A DNA stretch of 64,000 bases, from positions 124,001 to 188,000 of the forward strand of contig JAQOTA010000057.1 in assembly GCA_029532415.1 (NCBI GenBank), given 5' to 3'. Shown here one piece after another: positions 1-10,169 of this stretch. Source of the stretch: Marasmius tenuissimus. Its lineage: Eukaryota; Basidiomycota; Agaricomycetes; Agaricales; Marasmiaceae. Numbering within the stretch: position 1 is the stretch's first letter; each line of letters begins with the position of its first letter. The notes under the pieces are model-generated. The model saw only the letters and a program-made list of their open reading frames with translations. It did not search any database and was not told the DNA's origin. The position numbers and the translations under genes were made by a program.

Positions 1-120
1 TTCCTTCCATATCCAGAATATAGAGGCACTTTGCAATCCCCACCAGCAGATTTATTCCAGAACCTTAATTTAGGAAACGATTCAGATATAGACTGGGAAA
101 CAGAATCAACAGAATCAGAA

Positions 121-1119
121 ATGTCAGGACAGACAGGACAAGGAGTGACCGTGAACACCCATGCTAAGGAGATAAAGATTGGCACCCCTAAGGATTTCGA
201 CGGTGACCGCACGAAAACCGAAGAATTTCAAACTGATGTCGACTTATATCTTACGGCAAACAAAGAAATCTATTCAGATGACAAGAAGAAAGTAACTTTC
301 ATGCTATCCTACATGAAAGGAGGACCGGCCGGAAGATGGAAGACAGTACGAATCCAAGAATACACGAAGGCAGGAGGAATATGGCCGACATATAATGCTT
401 TCAGAGCTACATTCAAAGAAGCATTTGGAGAATCAGACGAAGCAGGAAACGCCTTGAACAAACTTCGACAACTTCAACAGAACAAAGACACAGCTGATGA
501 TTACGTCTCCAAGTTCGAAACACTAGCAGCTAAATCTGGAGTCAGCGATGATACAGCCTTAATTGACTATTTCGTAAGAGGACTCAACGAGTGGATCAGG
601 GATAGGATGTACGAAAGAGAAGAAATGCCAACTACTCTTGCATCCTGGAAAACAATAGTCAAAAGGATGGACAACAATAAGAGGAGAGGAAAAGGAATAG
701 CCAGCTATCTCAGCAGCACAGTATCCAAACCGAAACCTCAGTCCGTCCCGAACTATCAAACCCAACGAGATCCGAATGCTATGGACGTTGATCAAATTCA
801 CATTGATCGGCTTAGCCCGGCTCAGACACAAGAATATTACCAGAAAGGACTTTGTTTCAGATGTGGCCGTCAAGGACACATCGGAAGAAACTGCCCCAAC
901 CGACAGAGACAATACCAGAACAGATCCCAATATCAGAACCCACGACCCCAGTATCAGAATATGAAACCAAACGATAAAGTCCTTGTGACTATTCCAAAGG
1001 CAGAAGCGGATAAAATGAAACCCAGTGGCTATACTCAGATCAGATCGATCTATCAGGAAATGACCGACGAACAAAGAGAAGAATTTCATAACAAGGTAGA
1101 AGAAGAGGGTTTTATGTAA
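121..1119 (+). CDS. gag: Gag protein of gypsy copy A (332 aa)
   Basis: Structural capsid/nucleocapsid protein of the retrotransposon; packages element RNA into virus-like particles in the cytoplasm. The N-terminal two thirds match the Ty3-type Gag/retrotrans_gag pattern (a segment around residues 60-160 ending in the [22 protein letters not shown] helix). A CCHC zinc knuckle, [14 protein letters not shown], lies near residue 250. The reading frame is open upstream to the window edge, but in copy B no ATG occurs between the LTR and the codon matching 121, so 121 is taken as start. The frame stops at 1117-1119 immediately after a GGGTTTT heptamer, which allows -1 frameshifting into pol. No inactivating change is seen. 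Confidence 0.9.
   Translation: MSGQTGQGVTVNTHAKEIKIGTPKDFDGDRTKTEEFQTDVDLYLTANKEIYSDDKKKVTFMLSYMKGGPAGRWKTVRIQEYTKAGGIWPTYNAFRATFKEAFGESDEAGNALNKLRQLQQNKDTADDYVSKFETLAAKSGVSDDTALIDYFVRGLNEWIRDRMYEREEMPTTLASWKTIVKRMDNNKRRGKGIASYLSSTVSKPKPQSVPNYQTQRDPNAMDVDQIHIDRLSPAQTQEYYQKGLCFRCGRQGHIGRNCPNRQRQYQNRSQYQNPRPQYQNMKPNDKVLVTIPKAEADKMKPSGYTQIRSIYQEMTDEQREEFHNKVEEEGFM
1107..1113 (+). promoter_or_regulatory. -1 ribosomal frameshift site GGGTTTT, gag to pol (copy A)
   Basis: The heptamer reads G GGT TTT in the gag frame, the canonical X XXY YYZ arrangement, two codons before the gag stop. A -1 slip puts ribosomes into the pol frame, which is open from 1110 through the protease. The same heptamer sits at the same place in copy B (34763-34769). 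No stimulatory pseudoknot was analysed. Confidence 0.75.
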
Positions 1120-4100
1120 GGCAGACTGAATCGACGTCATCTCTGCCAGCTTCCGTATCTATTTCCAATCTAACTGTAGCGACTGTTGACCAACACTCAA
1201 TACATATTCCTATATTTATAAAGATTGGAAATGGAAAATCCGTCGATACTAACGCACTTATAGATTCAGGAGCAGGAGGAACTTTCATTGATCGAGAATT
1301 CGTGGAAAAACACCGAATAAATACAAAACTACTCGAAAAACCGATCAAGGTATATAACGTAGATGGAACCCGGAACAAGACCGGAATGATTTGCAGATCT
1401 GCTTCACTCGATGTCACAATAGGAGGAACAGAAATGCAAATTCAGTTTCTCGTCTCTGGATTAGGAAAGGAAGAAATAATCCTTGGACTTCCATGGCTAC
1501 GAAAACGAAATCCTCGGATAGATTGGGCAAAAGGTACGTTATTTTTTCCGAAAAGTCCATTAACGTTTCGAAGCAGGCAGGAAAGATCCGATATTAGTAT
1601 CCGAACCTTTCAGGAACTCAAGAATCAAGTAACACCAGAGGTTTATATCAGAGCCAAGACAACGGTATCACAAGAATTAGCGCAAAAGAAAGATCAGGGT
1701 AAAAAGTCTATCGAAGAACTAATTCCTGGATATCTTTCAGAATACAAAGAACGATTCGAGAAAAAGGCAGCAGAACGATTTCCCGAATCAGGAACTTATG
1801 ATCATGCAATTGACTTCAAACCAGGGTTTATGCCAACAGGATGTAAAATCTATCCTATGACGCCGAAAGAACAAGAATTACAAGATGAATTCTTAAAGGA
1901 AAACCTACAAAAAGGGTATATCCGACCATCCAAATCACTGATGGCTTCCCCGTTCTTTTTCGTTTCAAAGAAAGAACAAGGAGCTTTTCGACCATGCCAA
2001 GACTACAGAAAACTAAATGAAGGAACAATTCGAAATACATATCCATTACCGCTAATCACCGATTTAATGGACAAGCTAAAGGGAGCAATGATATTTTCAA
2101 AAATGGACCTCAGGAATGGATACAATAATATTCGAATCAAAGACGGAGATCAATGGAAGGCGGCATTCAAAACAAACAAAGGGTTATACGAACCCATGGT
2201 AATGTTTTTTGGACTCAGTAATTCTCCAGCCACATTTCAAGCTTTCATGGATGATATTTTTAGTGACATGATTGACGAAGGATGGATGGTAATTTATATG
2301 GATGATATACTAATCTTTTCATCAGACAAGGAAGTACACAAAACTCGTACAAAACGAGTCCTTCAAAGACTCAAAGAGCACAATCTATACCTTAAACCAG
2401 AAAAGTGTAAGTTCGATGTGCAAGAAGTCGACTTCCTTGGAATGATTATTAGACCTGGAATCATTTCAATGGACCCGATTAAACTTGCGGGAATCAAGGA
2501 ATGGAAAGAACCAACAACGGTGAAAGGGGTCAGGTCTTTCTTGGGGTTTGGGAACTTCTACCGAAAATTCATTGGACGATATGCGGAGATTGCCAAACCA
2601 TTAAACGACCTAACAAAAAAGGATACCAAATTCGAATGGACGGAAAAGACTGATCAAGCGTTTAAATTACTAAAACAGAAATTTTTAGAAGAACCAGTAT
2701 TACGGATGCCAGATGTAAATCGATCATTCGTGATAGAAGCCGACGCTTCCAAATGGGCAACAGGAGCGGTAGTGAAACAACAAGATGAACATGGAGATTG
2801 GCACCCATGCGGATATCTGTCACATTCATTCACTCCAATGGAACGAAACTACGAAATCTATGACCGAGAATTACTAGCGATAGTACGAGCACTGGAAACG
2901 TGGCGACATCATCTTTTAGGATCAAAACATCCAACAACAGTACTATCAGATCACAAAAACCTCACCTATTTCCGATCACATCAGAAACTTAACCGCCGAC
3001 AAGCCAGATGGGCTCTGTTTTTATCAGAGTTTGATCTGAAACTTATCCATGTACCGGGACATCGAATGGCACAATCCGATGCATTATCAAGGAGAGAGGA
3101 TTGAATACCACCAGAAGACACCGACAACGAAGACATTGTGATGCTACCAGACAAGTTATTCGTGAACGTAATCAATGTGGAACTTCACAGCTTAGTGGCA
3201 GAGAAGACGATGGGAGATGATCTGATGAGTAAAGCTGTGGAAGCATTAAAAACGAGTGGAGCACCACCAATCAAGTCAGCACTATCAGACTGGAAAATCG
3301 AAGACGGACTTCTCTTTTTTATGGATAAATGCTATGTGCCGAAGGACGAGGAACTCAGAAGGAAGATAACAAAGAAATATCACGATCCACTTCACGCAGA
3401 ACATCCAGGACAGTACAACACCCTCGAACAAGTTAAACACGATTACTGGTGGCCCGGAATATACTCTTATGTGAAGAAATTTGTGGAAGGATGCGCACTA
3501 TGCCAGCAGATGAAGGTCAACACACACCCAACAAAAGCACCGTTAATACCGATACCAGCACCGAAAAATGCATTGCCATTTACAAATCTCACTATGGATC
3601 TTATCACTGACCTACCGGAGAATGACGGAGATGATGCCTTATTGGTCGTGGTCAACCATGGAGCTACGAAAGGGGTAATTTTAGCACCTTGTCAAAAAAC
3701 GATCGACGCGATAGGAGCAGCTAATCTTCTTCTCGACTACGTTTACAAGAGATTTGGATTACCCGACAAGATTATTTCCGACAGAGATCCCAGATTTGCA
3801 GCTAATGCATTCAAGGAGCTCGGAAAACTACTTGGAATAAAACTCTCCATGAGCACAGCGTATCACCCACAAACTGATGGAGAAACAGAACGAGTTAACC
3901 AAGAAGTGGAAGTTTATCTACGGATGTTCTGCGCAAGAAGACAACACGATTGGAAAAAGTATCTACCAACAGCGGAATTCACTCACAACAATTGAGTTCA
4001 TTCAGCAAGAAAACATTCCCCATTTTTCATTATGATGGGATACAATCCACGAGCAATTCCACCAATCATCGAAAAGTCCAACGTGCCAAGTGCAGAAGAA

Positions 4101-4628
4101 AGACTCAATGATCTCAAGAAAGTCCGAGATGAAACGTTCGCATTACACGAACTTGCTCGACAAGTAATGATCAATCGTACGCAGAACAAGTACGAACCAT
4201 TCAAAGTTGGGCAAAGGGTTTGGTTAGAAGCAAAGAACATCAATTTCGGATACGAAACATGAAAGTTAGCACCAAAACGGGAAGGACCATTCAAAATCGA
4301 AGAAGTTCTAGGACCAGTGACTTATCGTCTGACACTGCCAGAACAATGGAAAGTTCATCCAGTGTTTCACGCAAACCTTTTAACCCCATACAAGGAAACA
4401 GAGGCATATGGAGAGAACTGGACGTACCCGCCACCTGATATCATAGATGGAGAAGAAGAAAACGAAGTAGAATCGATCATCGATCATCGGCCGAAGAAGA
4501 AACCTCGTGAATACCTCGTCACTTGGGTAGGAGAACCATCCTCAGAAAACAAGTGGCTTACTACCAAAGCCTTGAAAAATGCCAAAGAAACTCTTCAAGA
4601 GTATAAAAAGAGAAGACGAATTCGCTGA
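1110..4628 (+). pseudogene. pol: Pol polyprotein of gypsy copy A with three in-frame stops
   Basis: Encodes the enzymes that copy and integrate the element: aspartic protease ([13 protein letters not shown], about 1255-1295), reverse transcriptase (catalytic YMDD at about 2298), RNase H ([14 protein letters not shown], about 2733), integrase with an HHCC zinc motif (about 3380-3510) and DDE residues (LTMDLITDLP, ISDRDPRF, DGETERVNQ), and a C-terminal chromodomain (REYLVTWVGEP, about 4507). The frame is 3519 nt, exactly the length in copy B, with no indels. It contains TGA at 3102-3104 (codon 665, shared with copy B), TGA at 3993-3995 (CGA in copy B) and TGA at 4260-4262 (CAG in copy B). Translation begins by -1 frameshift from gag. 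A full-length product is not expected without readthrough. Confidence 0.93.
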
Positions 4629-4675
4629 AGAAATCATCCAAACCACTTTCACTTATCCTCATACAATTTATCACT

Positions 4676-5665
4676 ATGGTCTCTGTTAACGCAGCAGCAT
4701 CCACCTCCCAAACTTACGAAACTCAACTCCGCACATTGCTTCGTCAACGAGTGCCTCCACCACCAGCCTACCTCGACGACCCTCGAAACCCTCACTTTAA
4801 CCCCTCTCCACACCAACCTATTAACGACAACTCTTCTCCCGACGATATGCCCTCTCTTATAGACCAACTTCAGTATCCTTCCCGAGCCCTCATTAGCCTC
4901 GCCGATGGCAACAACATCAAAGCAATACTCATGAACTCCGACTATGACGAACTCGTTACAAATCACCTCCAAAACCACGAACATCTCATTTTCTTCGCTC
5001 GTACCTTCTATGATCTACGATGGGAGCATACAAAACTAGTCGAACATGTTCAAGGACTTCGAGAAAGCTTGGGAACGTTAGCCGAAAACGCTCTCAACTT
5101 TGGGATGCTCGAACAAATCAAAATCGGGGAAGAACATCGAATCACAGAAGAAATCAACAGAGTCAATGAAGAGAAGAGACTCAAGGGAAAGATGGTAGTA
5201 AAGGAAGAACGAGAGGAAGGAGAAATTTTGTCCACAGTAGCAGAACCACCCACAGCAGTAGAAACTGCTCCCATTCCTATCCCACCGCCTATCATCACTG
5301 ATCGAATGGTAGAAAATGTCATTGCATCAGCGATGGGACACTTACAATACCAACCACCCCCAGTTCAAACTAACGACCCAAGACCGAATGCTCCCACACC
5401 CAATCGACAACGAAATCGTCCCAGAGGACCACGAGGAGGATCTCGACGAAGCTCACGCTGTAACGGGTTCGGACATTTCGCTCATTCCTGCAGTACATGG
5501 GTTTGCAATTACTGCAACCGACGATCTCCAGGGCATTATCCCTCCACTTGTCCTCAACGACCTTTCCTACAACCACGCCAACCTAACGTTCCCGACTCTG
5601 ATTATGACAACGATTACGACAATGTTACAGCGTCCAACATTTGCGATGAACCAGTTCATTACTGA
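4676..5665 (+). CDS. Additional ORF downstream of pol, zinc-knuckle protein, with internal deletion (copy A)
   Basis: A 329-aa frame starting 47 nt after the pol stop and ending 69 nt before the 3' LTR. It has an acidic/basic charged helical middle (residues about 115-185), a proline-rich segment, an RG/R-rich stretch and a C-terminal cysteine region with CNYCNRRSPGHYPSTC (CX2CX6HX4C). Copy B carries 123 extra bases here (41 codons) that include the first cysteine of a second, canonical knuckle CFSCNGFGHFAHSC; copy A has lost it by an in-frame deletion. The full ORF would be 370 aa. It is unlike the element's own Gag in sequence; a nucleic-acid-binding role is inferred only from the knuckles. 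Function unknown; most gypsy elements lack such a gene. Confidence 0.75.
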   Translation: MVSVNAAASTSQTYETQLRTLLRQRVPPPPAYLDDPRNPHFNPSPHQPINDNSSPDDMPSLIDQLQYPSRALISLADGNNIKAILMNSDYDELVTNHLQNHEHLIFFARTFYDLRWEHTKLVEHVQGLRESLGTLAENALNFGMLEQIKIGEEHRITEEINRVNEEKRLKGKMVVKEEREEGEILSTVAEPPTAVETAPIPIPPPIITDRMVENVIASAMGHLQYQPPPVQTNDPRPNAPTPNRQRNRPRGPRGGSRRSSRCNGFGHFAHSCSTWVCNYCNRRSPGHYPSTCPQRPFLQPRQPNVPDSDYDNDYDNVTASNICDEPVHY

Positions 5666-5721
5666 TAGGTGGGAAATTGGATTTTAGATGGCTATACAAG
5701 TTGAATGTGGACATTCAAGAT

Positions 5722-5731
5722 AAAGAAGGGG
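5722..5731 (+). other. Polypurine tract of gypsy copy A
   Basis: Purine run AAAGAAGGGG a few bases before the 3' LTR, the usual primer for plus-strand DNA synthesis. The same run precedes the 3' LTR of copy B. Confidence 0.75.
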
Positions 5732-5734
5732 TAA

Positions 5735-6053
5735 TGTTACAGTTACGAAAGGGGGTATATCATTTCTTTCATCTATGATATCTTATCTATACTCTGATAC
5801 GTTTATCTGATCACAGTGTTATTTATCAGACCACAGTATTCGCAGTAGTTCGCAGTATGTACGCAGCCCAGATCGCAGTATTTACAACAGTTCGCAGTAT
5901 GTACGCAGCTCCAGCTTTAGTATTTATATTTGTACAGTAGCAGGTCCTGCTCTTCAGCTTGACCTTACAACTCAATCTCACATTCACGACACCAGAACCA
6001 AGACAGGCCGATAACTCAGTATTGAGCTTACGTTGTGAACACCAGTCATAACA
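5735..6053 (+). repeat. 3' LTR of gypsy copy A (319 bp)
   Basis: Begins TGTTACAG and ends CATAACA, matching the LTRs of copy B end to end apart from substitutions and a small length change inside a cluster of repeated TACGCAG/TTCGCAG motifs (319 versus 311 bp). Contains a TATA-like TATTTATAT at about 5921 and, 32 nt downstream, TTCAGCTTGACCTTA (5953-5967), the proposed 5' end of the transcript. The flank continues in sequence homologous to 39702 onward, showing that the element entered repeat unit 1. Confidence 0.92.
5953..5967 (+). promoter_or_regulatory. Predicted transcript 5' end / self-primer sequence in LTR (copy A)
   Basis: TTCAGCTTGACCTTA lies 32 nt after the LTR TATA box and is identical to the sequence in copy B LTRs that is perfectly complementary to that element's primer-binding site. 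The matching PBS of copy A is outside the window. Confidence 0.6.
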
Positions 6054-8365
6054 TCCTCTGCCTCAAGAGCGCACACTTAGGATACAGGTGAGTTGAAAGC
6101 AAGTAGATGATATAGCTTGAAACTCACGAAGATTGCTGGAAGTGAGAAGAATCACACACCGCCGTGTGTTATTCTCAGTTTTCAAGAGTGGAATGGCAAT
6201 GTTATGGATGATTTCACGGCGGTTTCTGTGGGGCTCGAGTCTACCAAACGGAGCCGTTCGAAGCTCTTCGTCAGATCCTACCCAACCTCCATTTGGACCA
6301 TGCCGTGTAATACACTCCTCCTCCTCCTCCACGCCCTACATTCCTCGACACAGCTCCAAGCCCCCTCTCAATCCCACGAAGCCATGAAAACAACACTGTC
6401 AGGATGGTTATAGCGACTTTGTATGAGCTCTGATGGATGGATGAGTACCATTTCCATCTCAACCCAGCGGAAAGGACGACGTCTCAATCTTGAGGCTACA
6501 ATTAAGATATTTCCGACTTCCTGCAACGCACGGTTCCAAGGATGGAGATACGAGGCTCGAATGTAGAGTGTCAGTCTTGGTGTATGACTCACGAGAATGA
6601 AGTTCGAGGTAGAAACTGTAGGAAGATCATGAAGGCCGGGTCCAAGATTACGGCGAACCCCAGGCCCTGCGTCCAAACTCTGTCCACGACCATCATGACC
6701 ATCAAAACCACTCCATCTCTCACTCGTTTTTGTTCGGATGCTGGCACCCTTCATGCCACTGGCAAGGCGCACAAGGAGTTAGAACGAAGGGAATGTTCTA
6801 GGTATGCATATTATTCGGGCGAAACTCTGCTGTTCGTCAGGTTTTGACGACTCTGTTACCATCTACAGTACTGTCTATTCATATGCCTGAAAGGCCTTGG
6901 CCAAAGCAACTAAGACGACGAATGGATGCCAATTATGGCGGGCTGGGATTTATGCGGACGAAGGAAGCTTGGGAGGTGCGTCGTTTTCGTCATGGAGAAT
7001 TTCACTAATCTATCTATCCTCAAACCACGGCTGTACCCATAGGACTTGAGGCCATTTTTCTGGTCGTTTCTCTGTCGCCGGACGCAAAACAACCTCGTTC
7101 TCATCACCACCAAACAACCCTCCGAGTCAAGGTTTCCAACCCATCAAGACGGCGACAACAGAAGGTGCTCGGTCACGTAGAAGAATTTCTTAGGAAATAT
7201 ACGCATGGATCTCCGACGCTCAGAATTATTGTACCTGCTTAAGATGGAAGTTTCCCTGCGTCGAGAGGGTGGAGGTCGATCAAAACTTGCTGAATGGGAA
7301 ATGAGTATAGGAATGGCAGTATTTGGGTGGGTGGTACGTCTACTTTACTATCAGAGCCGTCGAGTCTTGCCATTACCAAACTTGTTCTACAGACGTGTTC
7401 GTACTCTCGTGTCCTCGACTGAGGCTATGAGATGCTTGGTATCACTGAGGAAGGTACTATGGGAGCAATGGACTTGTGCAACGAGTAAAAGAGGTATGTC
7501 TACATCGTTGTCATTGGGATGGCATCGCCTCGCTGACCGGACTTGTTGGCTGTAAGGCACTGGATTCCATTCGTGCGGGTTCCGTGTGTTTCCAAGATGC
7601 TTTTTCTGCCAGCAATGATGGAAGTGTTTGTATGACCCCCAAATGTTGTTGAGAATGCGGTTTCAGCGATAATTTGGTCACCGACCGACTCTGGTAAAAC
7701 ACTCTCTTATCTCGTCACGGATCTTAACCAAGCACAATCTACATGGATGTGGGATAACAAAAGAGGTGGGTCGTTCATGATTATCGATTACTTTGGCTGA
7801 AAGCTGATTGATCTTCTACATAGAACAAGGATGCGAAGAAGATTGTACATGAAGCAAGTAGCATAGGGCGCGGCGTTCGGTAGAATACACTCTTAGATGT
7901 TGTGTGGCACCTCGTAGATTTGGAAAAAGATTGTGTATTGAATAGTGAGGATCTCCCTATATCATGACACTAGTAACCAGGGCATCTTCTGCAGGGGATG
8001 AAATAAGCGACAGCTCAAAAATGAATTCAGTCCAGCTCCATGTAAACGCAACTATAGACTAAGACAAGCATGAGTTGCGAGAACGGCAGTTTCACAGAGT
8101 GATATCTGACATTACCTTCAAACAGAACTTCAGTCAATGTCTGAAATGTCCGGGTCGAGAGCTCGCGGGGTTGTATCGAAGCTCCCTAAAACTTCAGACG
8201 AGGGAGGCAAGAATATGGTGGACCAGAAGCTGGGTTGGCGAGTGCTAGAGGTTGTGGACTGGAAGGGATTTTGAGTTGCGTGAGGTGTAATGGGATCTTC
8301 AAGTGGTGAGATGTTTGCTATCAGCGGCGAGTCTGCAACCTCGAGGAGAAGTTCTGCGAACGGAA
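6054..8365. repeat. Tail segment of duplicated unit 1 (non-coding or unidentified)
   Basis: This stretch is homologous along its length to 39700-41995 (unit 4) and in part to 12720-12995 plus 18747-19770 (unit 2) and 24830-25639 (unit 3). Reading frames on both strands are short and are broken differently in the different copies, so I see no supportable gene, although a decayed plus-strand gene lying tail to tail with the family gene is possible. Gypsy copy A sits at its left edge. Confidence 0.7.
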
Positions 8366-10169
8366 TCAGAGAAGATCAGACGACAGCAAAACAAATGATG
8401 GACGGAACGAGCCTTGGATGACCTGCAAAAAACGATCCGAGTCACTCAGAGGTTGGAAGATATTTTCGTCGTATCCGAGAGATTGAGCGAAGTTGATGGT
8501 GGACGGGTCAAACCCTCGAAGGAGTTGATATTGGTGTATGCAGCTGTAGGCATCATTGGACCAAGAGTTTGAGTCGAAGCGTTGTTCAAGAGATAGCTCC
8601 GTTGGAAGTCCAAAGTCGTTGCAGAGGTTGTCTGAGAGCGGAGAGTGGCCGTCTTCATCAAGAGACCAGAAATGAAGGGAAGAGGTGTGGCCATGGTGCA
8701 GGCCAGGAGGAAGTGGGCGAACAAAAAGGTAAATTGGTTGTTGGGATCGCCGATGGGCTTCAGATTCGGCAAGATGGCCATACAACGAGGCGTAGTAATA
8801 GGCGAGCTCTGCAAGATGTTAGTAGGTGGGAGGGGAATGGAAAACGACAACGCACTGAAACCACTCCGGTCCTCGTCCACAGAGATTCCACGGGCACTAA
8901 AAGCACTCCAGGATTGTGCCATCCACGACTCCTGAGCAAACACATTCCACTGCAACCAAAAATCGCCTCCAGCGAGTGTGAATCTACTCGAGGTGTTAGG
9001 TGAAAGAAGTAGATGGGTTTTCGAAACCCACCTAGTAGACCCGTTTTCCAACTCTTTTCGATCTGAAAGACCAATCACGCTGACCCAGGCATTGTTTGCA
9101 AAGGCGATGGGGGTGTTCGTCAACGTCAAAATGACAGTCGGACGATGGACTAGTTCAGGAACGACAATCTGGCAGGCACCTGAAGAAATGACTCCATTGA
9201 CAACAACGTCATCAACTTTTTCTGACTTGAGGCTCGCCAAGAAGCGCAACAGAACGTCTTCTTGGACGAGGTCTGCGGTCAAGGGCAGCTCCACACCGCC
9301 AAGGCTCCTCCAATCAAAATCAAGGTGTGGCCCTAATGGACCACGGCAAAACACTCCCCTCCCCGGATCCAACCACAACTCTCCCGAGGAACAACCCAAT
9401 TGCATCTGTAATTATTTTATTGAACTGTATCCAGATATCATGCTGATTACTTACATGCAAACTAAAAAGATACACCTTTTGAAGAACCCCTGTATTCACC
9501 TGCGCAGCCGGCACCAGCTCTGAGGGACCAACTCAGCAAAACTCGACCTCTGGCATCTAATCGGTACGCACCATTGTATAATAGTATTGATGGGATCGCT
9601 GACAGGTTGTAGCCGTACATTTGAGGTCTGTTTGATGTCTTAAAGTGGCTTGAGCATCCTTGCAATGGGAGGATAACTGAAGCTTACAGCTCGCTCATCA
9701 ACATAGCAAAATCCTTTTCAAAGGCCTAGAGAAAGTTTTAGCACTTAACGGAGAAATGGCGAGTCGATCCCTGGCGTACCTTTCTTGCCTCTGGGCCACT
9801 GTATTCCACCACCGTGAATATTCTGCCTGATCTATCCACAAGCTCCGCCGCATGTATAGTCTTATCAGCTTGGGGCTGTCCCACTTCCCATAACTCTCGA
9901 TCTCCGTTATCCCATCGTCGTGGATATTTGTAGGTCCCATTCTCCCTTACCCTGTAGATTGCACCGCGCTTCACGTCAAAGTACTAGTGAATGGTCAGAT
10001 TTGAGTCCTCGTGTACAATTTCCCTGTTTACCTCGTCAAACTCTGTCCGTTCCTTCTCCTTTGTTTGGACTATCGTTGTGGTGTTGTTGACTTGGTCTCC
10101 CTGAACTTGAACAAAGCTTCTGCCAGCGATCCGGAAATTCCGTGCGTTTTGAAAGAAGTGGGAAAACAT
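8366..10169 (-). pseudogene. Family gene copy 1, eight exons, damaged intron-3 acceptor
   Basis: Member of the four-copy family described fully at copy 4. Exons (minus strand, 5' to 3'): 10032-10169, 9780-9983, 9688-9725, 9572-9638, 9455-9519, 9032-9405, 8856-8986, 8366-8808. Splice phases match the intact copies except at exon 4: the acceptor that reads TTTAG|G in copy 3 reads TTTAA|G here, so the only nearby AG moves one base in and exon 4 becomes 67 instead of 68 nt. That shifts the frame. All other exons are open, including LPLTADLVQEDVLLRFLASL and the last exon ending near 8366. The N-terminus carries NARNFRIAGRSFVQVQGDQ. Either a recent pseudogene or spliced differently; function unknown. 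Confidence 0.75.

Larger units (their letters stand above)
1..6053 (+). mobile_element. Ty3/gypsy chromovirus copy A, 5' end outside window
   Basis: LTR retrotransposon on the + strand with order gag, protease, reverse transcriptase, RNase H, integrase, chromodomain, extra zinc-knuckle ORF, polypurine tract and 3' LTR. The pol order (RT before integrase) and the C-terminal chromodomain place it in the chromovirus branch of Ty3/gypsy. It is nearly identical to copy B at 29707-36319 (opposite strand); comparison shows the window begins about 130 nt inside the 5' LTR, so only the 5' LTR and primer site are missing. The copy is dead or non-autonomous: pol has three in-frame stops and the last ORF has a 123-bp deletion. 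The 5 bases after the 3' LTR are TCCTC, the expected 3' target duplication. Confidence 0.95.

Noticed and set aside
31..120. Gag start at 31
   Set aside because: The codon at 31 is TTG, not ATG. In copy B the frame has no ATG between the LTR and the codon equivalent to 121, so 121 is the better start.
5316..5687. Overlapping 123-aa frame inside the extra ORF of gypsy A (and its 176-aa equivalent in copy B)
   Set aside because: Conserved simply because the copies are nearly identical; composition is unlike a real protein and the knuckle frame explains the region.
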